Source: Prostheceraeus crozeri (Eukaryota; Platyhelminthes; Polycladida; Euryleptidae). Taken from it: a stretch of DNA of 64,000 nucleotides. The translations under genes and the position numbers were made by a program. Every line of letters starts with the position of its first letter. The stretch's first letter is position 1. The stretch is from contig CAJQUW010005310.1 of assembly GCA_907163375.1 (NCBI GenBank), positions 248,001-312,000 on the forward strand, read 5' to 3'. Under the pieces are notes generated by a model that had not been told where the DNA came from, did no database searches, and saw nothing but the letters and a program-made list of their open reading frames with translations. Shown here piece by piece: positions 1-10,486 of this stretch.

Positions 1-325
1 GCGGTAATATCATTTGAATACACTAATTTTGCAAACCATGATACACTTTCTGACTAGACTTATGAATACAACTTCAATGATCAAACTTACTTTCTAAAAC
101 GGGTGTTGCGGTAATATTATTTGACTACACTAACTTTGCAAACCATGATACACTTTCTGACGACACTCACGAATAAACGTCGATGACCAAACTTTACTTT
201 TACAAACGTGTGTCGTAGTAAAATTATTTGACTACACTAGCGCTTACATTTTATGACATGTGTGTTTCATAAAACGTCATGATCAAACTTTTCTAACTAT
301 ACATCAACCTGTGCTGCAGTAAAAC
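1..325. repeat. Tandem repeat, about 107-bp unit, three copies
   Basis: Three diverged copies of a unit of about 107 bp lie head to tail, starting near 1, 108 and 214. Each has the landmarks GGTAATATTATTTGA, a CACTAACTTTGCAAACC-type segment and a TTTCTGAC..GACTCA stretch. The array probably continues left of the window. No coding potential is seen. Confidence 0.8.
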
Positions 326-1059
326 TTTTGTTCAACACTGACAAGAGCTTGTTCACTAGCGAAGAGAGAAATCTGTGGTGTGTTGCGTGTGGCGCAAGAG
401 TGGCCTCCCATTTCATTCCATTCATCATTCTCCTTCAAAACCTTTCTATTAACACTTTCCAACCCCATCATGCGATGCTTCATCCTTACAGATGCCTCTG
501 TATCATACCCCTCTTCCCGCCGTGGCGATGACGCTGCCATCGGCTTACCCACTTCCTTCCCCTCCCCCTCCAGATCACCGATATCCCCAAACAAATCCTC
601 AATCACCTTATCCAAATCAACATCAACCTTCTTGTACATTTTCGCTCTCAACTCAACTTCCTCACTCGAACTCTCATCACTCACCTTCGTCACCACTTTC
701 TCCCCAACCACGTCCTCAATCGTTGCCACCGCCTTCCTCACCTCTTCCCTTTCCAACAACTCTCCCTCAAACCACTCCTTGAACCCTGCCATAGCTATAT
801 TGCCACTTGGACACTCGTTGTGATCCTTAATAAACGTCACCTCATTCCCTTCCCCACATACCACCTGATGATGCACGCACACTCTCAACAACACCTCTCT
901 CATATGCGCGCCCACCGTCCCCTCTTTAATGTGCTTCCTCAGCTCACTGCCTCTGGCAATCTTGCCGCAACTGCATTTGCCAACCAACATTTTTGCATTG
1001 CATGATTTCGTCATTATGATTCTGTAAAGATAGAGTAAAATTTGATGGCAAGTGTTCAT
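304..1059 (-). CDS. Unrecognised protein with N-terminal Cys/His cluster and acidic C-terminal half
   Basis: This is a 251-codon open frame starting with ATG at 1059; a second ATG at 1014 is equally possible. I do not recognise the family. Residues about 27-85 hold clustered cysteines and histidines (CSCGK, a VCVHH segment, DHNEC) that could bind zinc. Residues about 100-170 are rich in Glu, Asp and Lys and probably form charged helices or disorder. The last 25-30 residues look less protein-like and may be read-through past a splice site. The frame runs into the tandem array at 1-325. It could be a host exon or a remnant of an unnamed element; the only support is length and protein-like composition. 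Confidence 0.4.
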   Translation of the reverse strand: MNTCHQILLYLYRIIMTKSCNAKMLVGKCSCGKIARGSELRKHIKEGTVGAHMREVLLRVCVHHQVVCGEGNEVTFIKDHNECPSGNIAMAGFKEWFEGELLEREEVRKAVATIEDVVGEKVVTKVSDESSSEEVELRAKMYKKVDVDLDKVIEDLFGDIGDLEGEGKEVGKPMAASSPRREEGYDTEASVRMKHRMMGLESVNRKVLKENDEWNEMGGHSCATRNTPQISLFASEQALVSVEQKFYCSTG

Positions 1060-1099
1060 AGGATACCACTTGCATATATGTATTGAAAGACATTTGATA

Positions 1100-2620
1100 A
1101 CAGTCGTCTAGGCGTCAGGCTCTTGAATCCGTTACAGGCATTACTCAGAGGGGATCTTATCCCAGCTCCAAAGCCTCGACCCACAAATCCAACCTCGAGC
1201 GGACAGAGTGTGCGTCATATCACTGTGTTGCTATCCGGGCACCAGTTTTGACATGAAAACCGGTGGAGTTCTTTACAAGAGGAAACGACCCAAGTCACAG
1301 AGACTCATAAACGACTGCTTTTTATTTAAAAACTTTAATTATTATCATTAAATATGAATTTAAATTTTTCAGTATCTTACTACTACTCATAAAACGTTTA
1401 TAAGTAGTCTGTCACCTACAGCACAGCAAGAGCTGTCGAATGTTTTTTGAATCAAGTCTAAAGGACTTGTAGAAGCAAAGTTATAGCCGTTTGAAGATAT
1501 CGGCCTACTATCATCAAATGGTCAGTCATGCTATACTGACTAACCTACAAGTTGACACCTTAGCTAATTTCAGCAATGGAAAGTCAGAAGTCCGATATCG
1601 GAACTCAAGAGAAACGACTTACCTGTAGTCAGTTTCTCAACTTTGTGAAATTCCTCCCCCGATCCCGTTCTTATATACTCTGTGAATATGCAATCGGCAA
1701 TCCATGGAGGGGGGGTCAAAAAATTATTTGGTACAAATTTGACGCTGATTCCAAATCTGGTCTCTGTTTTCCCGTCCGATGCTTAATTCACCCGCAAGAG
1801 CGATTTTCATAAACATTCTAACTCTGTCGTTTTTTCGTCAATGTCCAAAATTTCAATAACGTCTCACCTCTAAACGAAGACAGATATGAGCAAGCCATGT
1901 TTTCCACTGAATTTGTCTCACTCCCAGCTTTCAAACGAGCTATTGCATGACTTTCTACGATGTCTACAACCAAAGTTGGAAGATCGTTGCCGAGGGGGGA
2001 GGTCAGAACTTCTTCTCTCCGATTGAGTCGGGAAGACGTTACTAGACCCAAAAGTGGCCAAAACGTCCGAATCTGCACTCCATTTTCCCATCCGAGCACT
2101 CCTTCATAACGAAAAATGGACTTTCTCATCCCAAAACCTCCAAAACCTGACTTTTTCAACTCTGACATTTTCCTGCCATTTTCCTCCCTCAACCCAGGAA
2201 AATTAGACCAAACTGAGCTTTTCACTGCATTTTTCTCACTTTTAGCTTTCAAATGAGCTATTGCACGACTTTCTACCATCTCTGGAACCAAAGTTGGAAG
2301 GTTGGTTGGAGGGGGGGAGGACGTCCTCAACATTTTTTCTCTCCGATTTTGCTGGAAACATCCTTCCTAACCCAAAATTGGCCAAAAATTCAGAATCTGC
2401 ACTCCATTTTCCCATCCGAGGTCTCCTTCATGACGAAATTCAACTTTTTTCATCCCAAAACCACCCAATCCCGCCTTTTTCCAACTCTGCCGTTTTCAGA
2501 TATTCTACCCCTTGCTGCTCCTCCTTTCACGCAGATTCCACATCTGAACTCCAATTTCCAATCTAAACCCTCCTTCATGACGATTTCCAACGTTTCTCAT
2601 CCCAAACACCATCAACACCT
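1100..2620. repeat. Interspersed repeat R1, copy A (inverted relative to copy at 55.0-56.6 kb)
   Basis: The segment at about 1115-1260 (GGGATCTTATCCCAGCTCC region) and the segment at about 1380-1560 match, in reverse complement, about 56,470-56,640 and 56,140-56,330. The stretch at 1740-2040 matches reverse-complemented 55,160-55,450. Inside copy A, blocks recur at a spacing of about 315 bp: 1900-2040 with 2215-2345, and 2070-2150 with 2385-2460 and, weakly, 2530-2610. Open frames in this stretch differ between copies and look like chance. The repeat class is not recognised; no transposase or reverse transcriptase is visible. Confidence 0.7.
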
Positions 2621-4217
2621 ACCCCTTTCCAACTCGATCCCTCAGACATTCCTATCAGCTTCCCAACCCTTACCCGAAAACTCCTGCCTTCCTTCCAGAA
2701 GGGGGGGACCCGTTTCCTTCTCTCGGACCCATTCCTCCCAACACATCCTTGGCGAACTCCCTCACCTTCCAGACAGAGGAGGGGTAGGGGTTTGCGCATT
2801 TTGGACTTGCGCCTGGGATGAGCTTACCACTCATGTTGAATTGGCAAGCTTCTTATGTCGACCAGCACAAGCATTTTTGTCAATTTGATGCGTAGTTGGC
2901 CACATTCTTGTATACATCGCCGATAAGAAGCATGATAATAACACATAAACATCATAGGAAATGACCTGAAGACATTCTATGTCAAAAACTATTACTCTAG
3001 ACTTTTCACTCAGTAGTAGAAAACATAGAGAGTTTCAGTTAAACAAAAAGCTCCAATCTGCATCCCATTGGACTAAAATGTGCCTTTCTTTGATCGTGTC
3101 TGAGAAGAGGAGGAACCAGGCAGAACTCGATAGACGTGCAGATTCGTAGTAGGCACAGGATATACGCATTCTGTGAAAGTTTCAGTTTCGGCCTCTTTCC
3201 CTGGAGAAAATCATTGTGGCTGCCGGACTGTGTAGTGTAGCTAAATGTTGAATAAATGCCTATCACACGAAACAGGACTAGCTATCCTTATTTTTTGTTC
3301 GCATTGATCATGCCGTTTCTTTTGCCTGCTGCGTATTTCTGCATCGAATACAGCATTGTGTTCTACACGTTGAAAAGATAAGACTACAATTAGTCTCGAT
3401 TGATGATTTGTCGACTACAAAATTTGCTATGAAATTGTGTTAGTAATTAAGTTATAGGACAGAGAACGCTGAAAGAGTTTGCTATCAGCGTTCAACATCC
3501 TCCACCAGCCGATATTGTTCGCAGTGGTCATGTCGAACGTACTGTGGTTTAAGTAGTATGAAGAAAGATCTTTCTTCATTCCAGTGGTGAGGAAGTATTG
3601 ATTGTGGGATGAAGATATGTGATCGCTGTTTACTCTGTCTACATCGAACGTGTTGTTCAGGTACTTTTCAAGAAATTGTCTATTATCTTGTTCTAAGTTG
3701 TGCTGCTATGCTCGCAGACTAAACATCAATCGAGAGAGTTGCTTCTTTTTCTTTTGACGCACTACATGTACATTTTTGCATTTTATACATATTAACTTTT
3801 CCAGATAGCCTCATCCACCGAAAGATGGGTATTCATGTGTTTGCGCGCCAAATGAATAGAATTTTGCGTATTTGCTCGCATTTGTGCATATTTGCTCAAT
3901 ATGTTGTTGAATAGGCACAAAAAGATTGTAATTATTCTTGTTAACAGAGGTCATTTTGTTGAAGATGGTGCCACACATATCTTGTCTAAACATATGAACT
4001 TGTCGCAACAGTTTAGAATTTTTTCATGTAAGGAGTTTATTGATCGTTGATTGGTTTTCCTCCTGACGAAACTAAAATGGTACTCGCTGGTGTCGAGATT
4101 TGTGTTTGATAATACGTGATTTTCGTTCGCCCATTGTTTTATGATAATTTTCAATTTGTGTGCTATGAAAAAAATTGACTTTGTCTGATTTCCCTGTGGG
4201 AACGCTCATTAGTCCTG
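2621..4217. other. No gene recognised
   Basis: About 1.6 kb with a pyrimidine-rich start and an AT-rich remainder. Open frames are short, overlap on both strands and show no motif. I see no repeat shared with the rest of the window. Confidence 0.5.
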
Positions 4218-4221
4218 CTAA

Positions 4222-5911
4222 CCCTAGAAAGACCGGTTTGTCGATATACCTAGAAGGACCAACACCTGTCAATTGACCGGTAGCTCATGTATTATGTTTT
4301 AATAAGGAAACATTAACTGAATAAGCGACCGTTGGAAGTTATATAATATATTTACGCACGGAACCTTCCTCCTTATCTGTTCCCTTGTTAGACTCGCTGC
4401 AGGATGACGCAATCATTTCTCCTTGGCCAGCATCAGAACCTTTGTTATGAACCTTTGAGATGAACCTTTGTCAAGCTTTTGGTCCGAAAATTACGAACGT
4501 AGAATTTTCCGGCAAACCATGTCACGGAAGAGATACAAAGATATATTACGTTACATTCCATTTGACAATAAACTGACAAGGGAGAGACGGAAGTCGGAGG
4601 ACAAATTTGGGCCAATCCGAGAATTGTGGCAGAATGTGATGGACAATGCTCAGAAGTGTTTTGATCCTTATGGATATGTGACAATCGATGAACAACTATT
4701 TCCTTGACGGTCACGCTGTGCCTTTATACAGTGCATGCCAAGCAAGTTATCGACTGGATTGGGACTTGGAGAACATGTCGTGGAACATGTCATGGAACCA
4801 CGGAGATCCAGTATCAATGTTACCACAGACAATTTTTTTACCTCCCTTCGAATTGTTAAAAGACTACTAAGTGAAGGTATCACCATTGTTGGGACCCTTC
4901 GACAAAATCGTTGCGGAATTCCGTCGCAATTGAAGAAAAAAGACATTGCACTTTATCCTTCAAAGTTCATTTTTCTGAAGAGAATATTATGCTTCTTTCA
5001 TACAGAGCCAAAAGAAACAAAATTGTTTATCGCTTGTCATCAATGCATCAAGTAACTTCGATATCTGAAAATGATCAAAAGCGGAAGCCAGAAGCAATTC
5101 TATTTTACAACTCCACAGAAGGAGGCGTCGACACTGCCGACGAAATGTTGCGGGGATATTCGACAAAGTCTGCATTACGGCGATGGCCTCTGTCCGTGTT
5201 TTTCAACCTCCTTGACATAGTTGCACTCAACACTCATAATCTGTTCCGATGCTGGTATCACACAAAAGAGCCGACGAGAGTTCCTTATTTCTCTCGGAGA
5301 GCATCTTTGTAACGCATCTCAAATTGGAATATCCTGTCATCCATGTCCAGCGCCCGGTAATTCCGGTGATGATGGTATGCATGGAGCATGCCACACATTA
5401 CGAAAGCGTACTACATGTCGTCAGTGCCAAACCAACAAAACAAAATCAACATGTCAGATATGTTCTAAGTTCATTTGTGGATATTGTGGAAATACTGTTT
5501 GTGATTCTTGTTTTCAATCTCGTGACTGAGTGCTTGATAAAGACCAGTAGCTTTTTTGAAATGGACAGGTAGTGTTTGTAAATGTTTTTTAACATTTTTT
5601 TATATAGAAAAGAAGCAGTTAGATGTTCTAGTTACATTGTGTATCAAAATATAGTAAGCCATAAGATTTCGGGAATAATTGTTTTTTCATATTTTATTAC
5701 CGGTCAATTGACCGGCTACGGTCGGTCTAGGTATAACAATATACAACTACGCTAATATGTAATAATTATATTTACAAAGGCCATGATTTTATTTCACACA
5801 TTATTTTTAACAAAGTCTTAATGTTTTGTAGCTTTAAATTTAATAGCTTCATAAGTTTAAGCAAAAAAGGCAACGGCTACCGGTCAATTGACCGGTGTGG
5901 TCTTTCTAGGG
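4222..5911 (+). mobile_element. piggyBac-family DNA transposon, broken, flanked by CTAA
   Basis: Both ends carry the piggyBac-type terminus CCCTAGAAAGACC, as an inverted pair at 4222-4234 and 5899-5911. They are flanked by the same 4 bp, CTAA (4218-4221 and 5912-5915), rather than the canonical TTAA. Subterminal palindromes related to ACCGGTCAATTGACCGGT occur near 4267-4282, 5699-5716 and 5879-5896. A second terminus-like motif (TCTAGGTATA) follows the 5.7-kb palindrome. The interior holds a decayed transposase. At 1.69 kb it is shorter than full piggyBac elements (usually about 2.3-3 kb). Confidence 0.85.
4468..5529 (+). pseudogene. piggyBac transposase remnant (DDE_Tnp_1_7)
   Basis: The catalytic core is recognisable in order: TIDEQLFP (first Asp) near 4685, TTDNFFTSL (second Asp) near 4830, the GTLRQNRCGIPSQLKKKD segment near 4895-4950, the GGVDTADEMLRGYSTKS segment near 5125-5175, and a C-terminal cysteine-rich zinc motif (CRQC, CQIC, CGYC, CDSC) at 5415-5515. 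It is broken by an in-frame stop just after the first Asp, an apparent internal deletion between the first and second Asp blocks, and at least two frame changes between 5000 and 5300. The N-terminal region before 4468 is not recognisable. The gene is non-functional. Confidence 0.85.
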
Positions 5912-5915
5912 CTAA

Positions 5916-6520
5916 GGAGTACCTATAACTCTATGATTATGTGGACTTCTGAAATATTTGCATATATTTTTTACAACGTTGCACATCATTTGGAAGTATA
6001 TGAAACCTTTACAATGACAATAAAATTTTGTGTACTAATAATTTCTATGCATCTCCTGATGGTCTCTCTGGAACCGTTTATTTTAGTCCTCGTCTTTCAA
6101 GTATAAATGATAAAAACATCATTGATGATTACATAGCTCGGAATAGACAAAAATTACTTGATCAGGTGGGAATGCTAGTTAATAATTATAGAGAAAGCTA
6201 TTTAGTGAATCCTTTCCAATTGCAAAAAATTCGGTATTCGTAGTCTACTTATGTAGTGAAATCAGTAGTGCAGTCTCACATGCAAAATTGTGCATGGCCA
6301 TGCATTTTGCGGTGAAGCGTGCCAATAGGAATGCAGGAATTGCATGAACTCACGGCAACACTCGCCACGAATTCGGCAACAATTGTCAACAATAGGGCGT
6401 GGCATAATAATGTTTAACAGCTGCATTAGTTCGTGGCGAGTGTTGGCCACTCGTACTTCCTGGTGTTCACTTTTGTCGCCAATGTTTCGTGGTGAGTTAG
6501 TGGCGACTTTGGTGACGAGG
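5916..6520. other. No gene recognised
   Basis: Sequence between the piggyBac and the Penelope-like remnant. Overlapping open frames at 6260-6680 on both strands look like shadows. The part after about 6500 grades into the Penelope-like coding remnant. Confidence 0.4.
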
Positions 6521-8215
6521 CATTTACAGTGTATTTGGGAAATTAGACATGATCGATTGCGGAAATGCCGAAAGAAGAATGAATCCTCACTCAATCATTT
6601 GTTGATTATGAACTTTGGGAAGACAAGTCTGACATCAGTGGAGAAGCTCTCAACAAGGAAGAAGAAAGAGTTCTGGAGTTAGGTCTCGACCAATACATCA
6701 GTCCAATGAAAACAGATCCCGTCTAGGTCTGTAGTGATTTTGAATTAACTGCTCATCAACTTTCCAAGGAATTATGCTTCTCCGAAAACGATCGAGGCAA
6801 GGTGGAAGCCTCATTGTAGAAGTTTGCTCATGACCTGGTCTCCACGAAGTTAATGGACTCCTTCAACGCAAGGAAGAATTCCCAAATCCTGAGGTCTTTA
6901 AAGGATAGAGGACCTCTATTGATGCGTCCTGATAAGGGTAATGGAACAGTTGTAGTGACCAAGACACAGTATGTAAAACGAATGGAAACAATACTGAAAG
7001 ACAATACAAAGTTCTCCAGACTGTCCGAAACCGATGATTGGAACGATCAGGAATCTCGAAAGAAGGTCACTGATGTCATTGGTAAACTGATGAATGATAA
7101 GGAGCTGCCATCTGAGGCCTTTCAACTTATTTCAAGTGCGTGCGTCTTTCCTAGACTACATGGACTCGCCAAAGTTCACAAAGAAGATGTTCCCTTGCCC
7201 CTTCTTATCGATGGTATCCTGGGTTTACCACAAACTAGCAAGATATGACGACAATCAGCTACTCAAGCCCCTATCAAAGAAATTAAGCAAATTCTCAGTG
7301 AAGGATTCCATTACATTCCGGAAGGAAATCACGAATGTCAACCTTGATCAAGAAGACATCATTATGTCATTCGACGTTGTGAGTCTCTTTACCATTATTC
7401 CGGTAAATGAGACTATTGACATTATCTGATCGGAGCTCTACAAAAATGCTGACTCCTCCTCCAAAACTTCACAATCGAGTACTTAGTGAGGATAATTGCA
7501 GACTACCGGTACTTCTCTCGACACTGGCAACTGACGTGAGATTTTCCTTCAATGGCAATATATACCTGCAACAAGATAGTCTCACCATGGCCTCACCCCT
7601 GAGTGGATCATTCAGCGAGATATTTACATGTATGAGTACTGTTGAGAAAAATCTTCAAAATATATTCAGACAATTGAAATACTACTGCCGTTATGTTGAC
7701 GACACACTATTGATCGTGAAAAGTCAAGACGAGTGTGAAGTTCTTTTTAAGAAATTCAGCAAGCAACATCCATCAATCAACTTTACTCGAGAGAATGCCC
7801 ATCATCGAGATGCATCGAGAGCATCGATCTAGCAAGGAAGATGCGCTCAGATATTGAAGGCTCATACTTCCAACTCCAGGCGATTCCGACATACCGTACA
7901 AGAACTCTGGAACCTAACTCGGTCAAAGACGTCATTCCGCCTAGCCAAATACCTATGATCATATACAAATTCGATTGTACTTGCAGAGCGAGCTACATTG
8001 GCAAAGGCGAACGATGTTTGACCTCCAGGCAGAAGGAGCACTTCCTTCCCACCTCAATCCGCCATCACACGCCATCTTGCTGAGTGCTCTGAAAAGTCAA
8101 TGCTGCTGCAAAAAGAAAAGCAAAGGTTTACGGTATTCAAGAGGACGAGACGCTCACTGTATTTGTCAATCACTGAAAGTGTATCTATACGGCATCTGAG
8201 ACTTGAATGTGTATT
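6521..8215 (+). mobile_element. Penelope-like retroelement (PLE), truncated and broken
   Basis: The segment encodes, in three shifted frames, the order typical of Penelope-like elements: an N-terminal linker, reverse transcriptase, then a GIY-YIG endonuclease. The termini are not defined and no flanking duplication was found. Several stops and frameshifts make it inactive. It ends about 500 bp before Polinton-1. Confidence 0.75.
6591..8083 (+). pseudogene. Penelope-like reverse transcriptase with GIY-YIG endonuclease, decayed
   Basis: Landmarks in order: LNKEEERVLELGL near 6650 (N-terminal PLE motif), MRPDKGNGTVVV near 6922 (RT motif 1), RLHGLAKVHK near 7153 (RT motif 2), IIMSFDVVSLFT near 7360 (motif A, catalytic Asp), DSLTMASPLSGS near 7578 (motif B), YCRYVDDTLL near 7684 (motif C, YVDD) and YKFDCTC..YIGKGERCL near 7963-8025 (GIY-YIG core with Arg). 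In-frame stops occur near 6724 and 6820, and at least three frame changes lie between 7190 and 7840. The order and the YIG motif separate it from LINEs, which use APE or REL endonucleases. Confidence 0.8.
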
Positions 8216-8721
8216 CAGAAAGAAAGACTTTTTATTTTAAAATTGTGCTCCTTTACATATCAGTTAACTTTTAACGTTTTACTATTTTTTGACTAGCATT
8301 GAATGAAGTGTTATTTGCGATGTAATTTTATTCTGAAATCGTTTTCACGATGCAGTTCTTGCTACTTATGTGATTATTCGGATAGTATATGTTTAAACCA
8401 AAATTTGTGGTATAGTTATTCTATTTTACATAGAAAGTGAATCAATTAAGCTGTTAATGGTACTCAATTAATAGCTGTTAATGTTATTCAATGTGTAACT
8501 TTTGATTTTAGTTGATATCATGCAAACCTCTCATCGTTTTGTCATTCATTGATGTACTGCCACCAGGGGAACAAGCAAGGCCATGGAGAGAAAATTGAAT
8601 TCTTATTTCTGAGATAAATTTCTATAGTATATTCAGCAGATGTTAACCCTTATCAGTATATGTGGCTACATTTTGTAACTATTGATATTTCAAGGAAGTG
8701 CTGATATCTTAGTTTTGGAAT
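8216..8721. other. AT-rich flank with a piggyBac-like end
   Basis: No gene is seen. From about 8643 the sequence TTAACCCTTATC, followed by GTGGCTACATTTTGTA, resembles the termini of the piggyBac fossil at 33506-35597. An orphan piggyBac end therefore seems to lie about 85 bp left of Polinton-1. Confidence 0.4.
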
Positions 8722-8727
8722 AATGTG
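8722..8727. repeat. Target-site duplication, left copy (AATGTG)
   Basis: The six bases before the left Polinton-1 terminus match exactly the six bases after the right terminus (33448-33453). Six bp is the duplication length known for Polintons. Confidence 0.9.
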
Positions 8728-9037
8728 AGTAGGACAGTCTAGCCCCTTTCACCCGCATTTGACCTTCAGGACATGTGTACTTTTATCGGAGCACACGCCC
8801 ACGCATCTGAGCACGGAGCACACACCCACGCATCTGAGCACGGAGCACACACCCACGCATCAGAGCACGGGTAGCGAAGAGGACAGGAAACAGAGAACAC
8901 GCCCACGCATCAGAGCACGCATCGGCGCACTTGGGGGTAGAGCACGGAGCACCAATCGGAGCACGCGGCGCCGAGCACGTGTGATGAGTCACCGCACGGT
9001 ATATAAGGAAGGCGCTGCCAGAGAAAATCATTCTCAT
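8728..9037. repeat. Polinton-1 left terminal inverted repeat (310 bp)
   Basis: Matches the reverse complement of 33192-33447. It is longer by 54 bp because a 27-bp unit (GAGCACACACCCACGCATC followed by TGAGCACG) is present three times from about 8789, against once in the right repeat. Besides this, only about three or four substitutions separate the two repeats. Confidence 0.95.
8945..9010 (+). promoter_or_regulatory. Left-repeat promoter: GGAGCAC boxes, CCAAT, TATA
   Basis: GGAGCACCAATCGGAGCACG at about 8946-8965 contains a CCAAT box between two GGAGCAC boxes. A TATA box (GTATATAAGG) follows at 8999-9008, and the first ATG at 9041 is about 33 bp beyond it. The identical promoter in the right repeat faces the polymerase gene, so each inverted repeat fires inward. 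Confidence 0.75.
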
Positions 9038-9040
9038 CAT

Positions 9041-9466
9041 ATGTCGACAACAGTAACGGGTAGATTACGCCCTCTGGCTAAGACACGTCATCCCAAGGAG
9101 GAGATATCCTATACACCTTATTCATCGAAAGACTTTATTGTGGAACGAGACTGTAATACACTGTATATTATTACGACAAAGGAGAAGAGTGTGTCGTTAG
9201 AGAAGATTATTGCAGAGCTTCGTATTCAGTTGCTGAATGTAATACTGTATGGACCACGCTTCTTGTTTGATATTCGAACATCTGCAAAGTTCCCCAAAGG
9301 TGCACTGGACGTGTCCTATCGCTATTTGAACATTGGTGACGATTGGGACGTGGAAGAACTGATTGATTCATTGCAGAAGAAGTTACGTTCTCAACTGGAG
9401 TGTCGTTATTTTGGGGGAATCTTGTGTATGCAGATTGACATTGGGTTTGGTTCATTGTTTACGTAA
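9041..9466 (+). CDS. Polinton-1 left-end gene, unrecognised 141-residue protein
   Basis: The frame is open further upstream, but ATG 9041 is chosen because the TATA box at 8999-9008 lies between it and any earlier ATG. The protein has a basic N-terminus (about 20 residues), then alternating strands and helices with an aromatic/acidic segment (YLNIGDDWDVEELIDSL) near residues 95-111. No family is recognised. The layout weakly resembles the acidic protein at 12818-13216 (see findings). As the first gene under a terminal-repeat promoter it may be expressed early, which is inference. Confidence 0.65.
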   Translation: MSTTVTGRLRPLAKTRHPKEEISYTPYSSKDFIVERDCNTLYIITTKEKSVSLEKIIAELRIQLLNVILYGPRFLFDIRTSAKFPKGALDVSYRYLNIGDDWDVEELIDSLQKKLRSQLECRYFGGILCMQIDIGFGSLFT

Positions 9467-9491
9467 GATACATGATCTGAACCACGATATA

Positions 9492-10406
9492 ATGGAGCCA
9501 CCAACAAAGAAGAGGCGAACCACAGTCCGTCCCCGCCCTCAACCCTATTATGAGTGCGAGTTTTGCAATAAACGCTTCCGACTGTTTTCACAATGCATCC
9601 GTCATGGACGCAAGGAGATAGGGAAGGAGTATTGCGATCGTTGTGGGAAATGGTGGACTACCGATCATTGCTGCTCTCTGGATAGGGGTTATTGGGGCGA
9701 CAAGGAGAGTGAGTTCACCTGCCTGCTTTGCAAACAAGACTATAATATGGAAGCTTACCATAAACATCCATGTGTGGGTCGGTGCAGGTACTGTGATGAG
9801 AAGATACAGGAGGAGGAGAATGAATGGGATGAACATTTATGTCCCTATTTGAGCATGTATATGCCCACCGAACCCTTGGACCCTAATCGTCCAGTGGAGT
9901 CGGAGAGTACGAATTCATATCCGTACGACTTGTCAAAAGTGAAGTTGGCACGCTGTCCCTGGTGTCATAACATGTACCAAGCATTCTTCTTATGGGAACA
10001 TGTTTGCAAACATCATAAGGAGGTGCGTGGAAGGAATCTGACGTGGAGCAAGACGAATGAGGCACGCGACAACTTTGTCTATATGTGTGTCTGTGGTGAG
10101 ATGCTATACCGTGACGTGGAGGAAGAGAAGGTCCGTCAATTTGTCTCGCTGCATAAGGAGCATATGGCCAAGAAGATATGGAAAAATCAGCGCGAAAAGT
10201 TGAAACGGATATATGAGAGTCAACCGAATCCGCCCAAGGAAGTGAATAGTGTCCCCCAAGCCTCACTTCGACCAGAGAATAGAAATCGGGACCCACGCAA
10301 ATATTCATTTGACTTTAGTAAGAAACGAGGGAGACCTCTGAATCCCATTGTTTTGAAGAACCAATTGAATTGGTTCACGCATAATGTAGATTTGGATAAT
10401 GAATAA
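9492..10406 (+). CDS. Polinton-1 zinc-finger protein sharing the pPolB N-terminal domain
   Basis: 304 residues from ATG 9492, 25 bp after the previous gene. A short basic leader (PPTKKRR, likely nuclear signal) is followed by a Cys/His-rich region (about 20-120). Its pattern CEFCNKRF, YCDRCGKWW, YHKHPCVGRCRYCD and WDEHLCPYL is nearly the same as in the first 105 residues of the polymerase at the other end. A second zinc motif (CPWC..H..H, then YMCVCGE and H) at about 150-235 recurs at the start of the protein at 13958-15208. The C-terminus is basic. The role is unknown; DNA binding, perhaps at the replication origin or terminus, is a reasonable guess because the polymerase carries the same fold. 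Confidence 0.8.
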   Translation: MEPPTKKRRTTVRPRPQPYYECEFCNKRFRLFSQCIRHGRKEIGKEYCDRCGKWWTTDHCCSLDRGYWGDKESEFTCLLCKQDYNMEAYHKHPCVGRCRYCDEKIQEEENEWDEHLCPYLSMYMPTEPLDPNRPVESESTNSYPYDLSKVKLARCPWCHNMYQAFFLWEHVCKHHKEVRGRNLTWSKTNEARDNFVYMCVCGEMLYRDVEEEKVRQFVSLHKEHMAKKIWKNQREKLKRIYESQPNPPKEVNSVPQASLRPENRNRDPRKYSFDFSKKRGRPLNPIVLKNQLNWFTHNVDLDNE

Positions 10407-10486
10407 ATGTAGTAATCAATCTCCTATTTTTGTGACTTTGGGAAGTGTCAGAACTAAGTAAGGACATCTAGCCTATCACGGTAATC

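Noticed and set aside
2253-2888. Open frame of 211 codons on the plus strand
   Set aside because: It lies in the R1 repeat region, is Pro/Ser/Phe-rich from pyrimidine-rich DNA, and is not kept in the inverted copy.
8759-9040. N-terminal extension of the left-end Polinton-1 gene
   Set aside because: It translates the 27-bp tandem units and the promoter; the TATA box at 8999 lies inside it.
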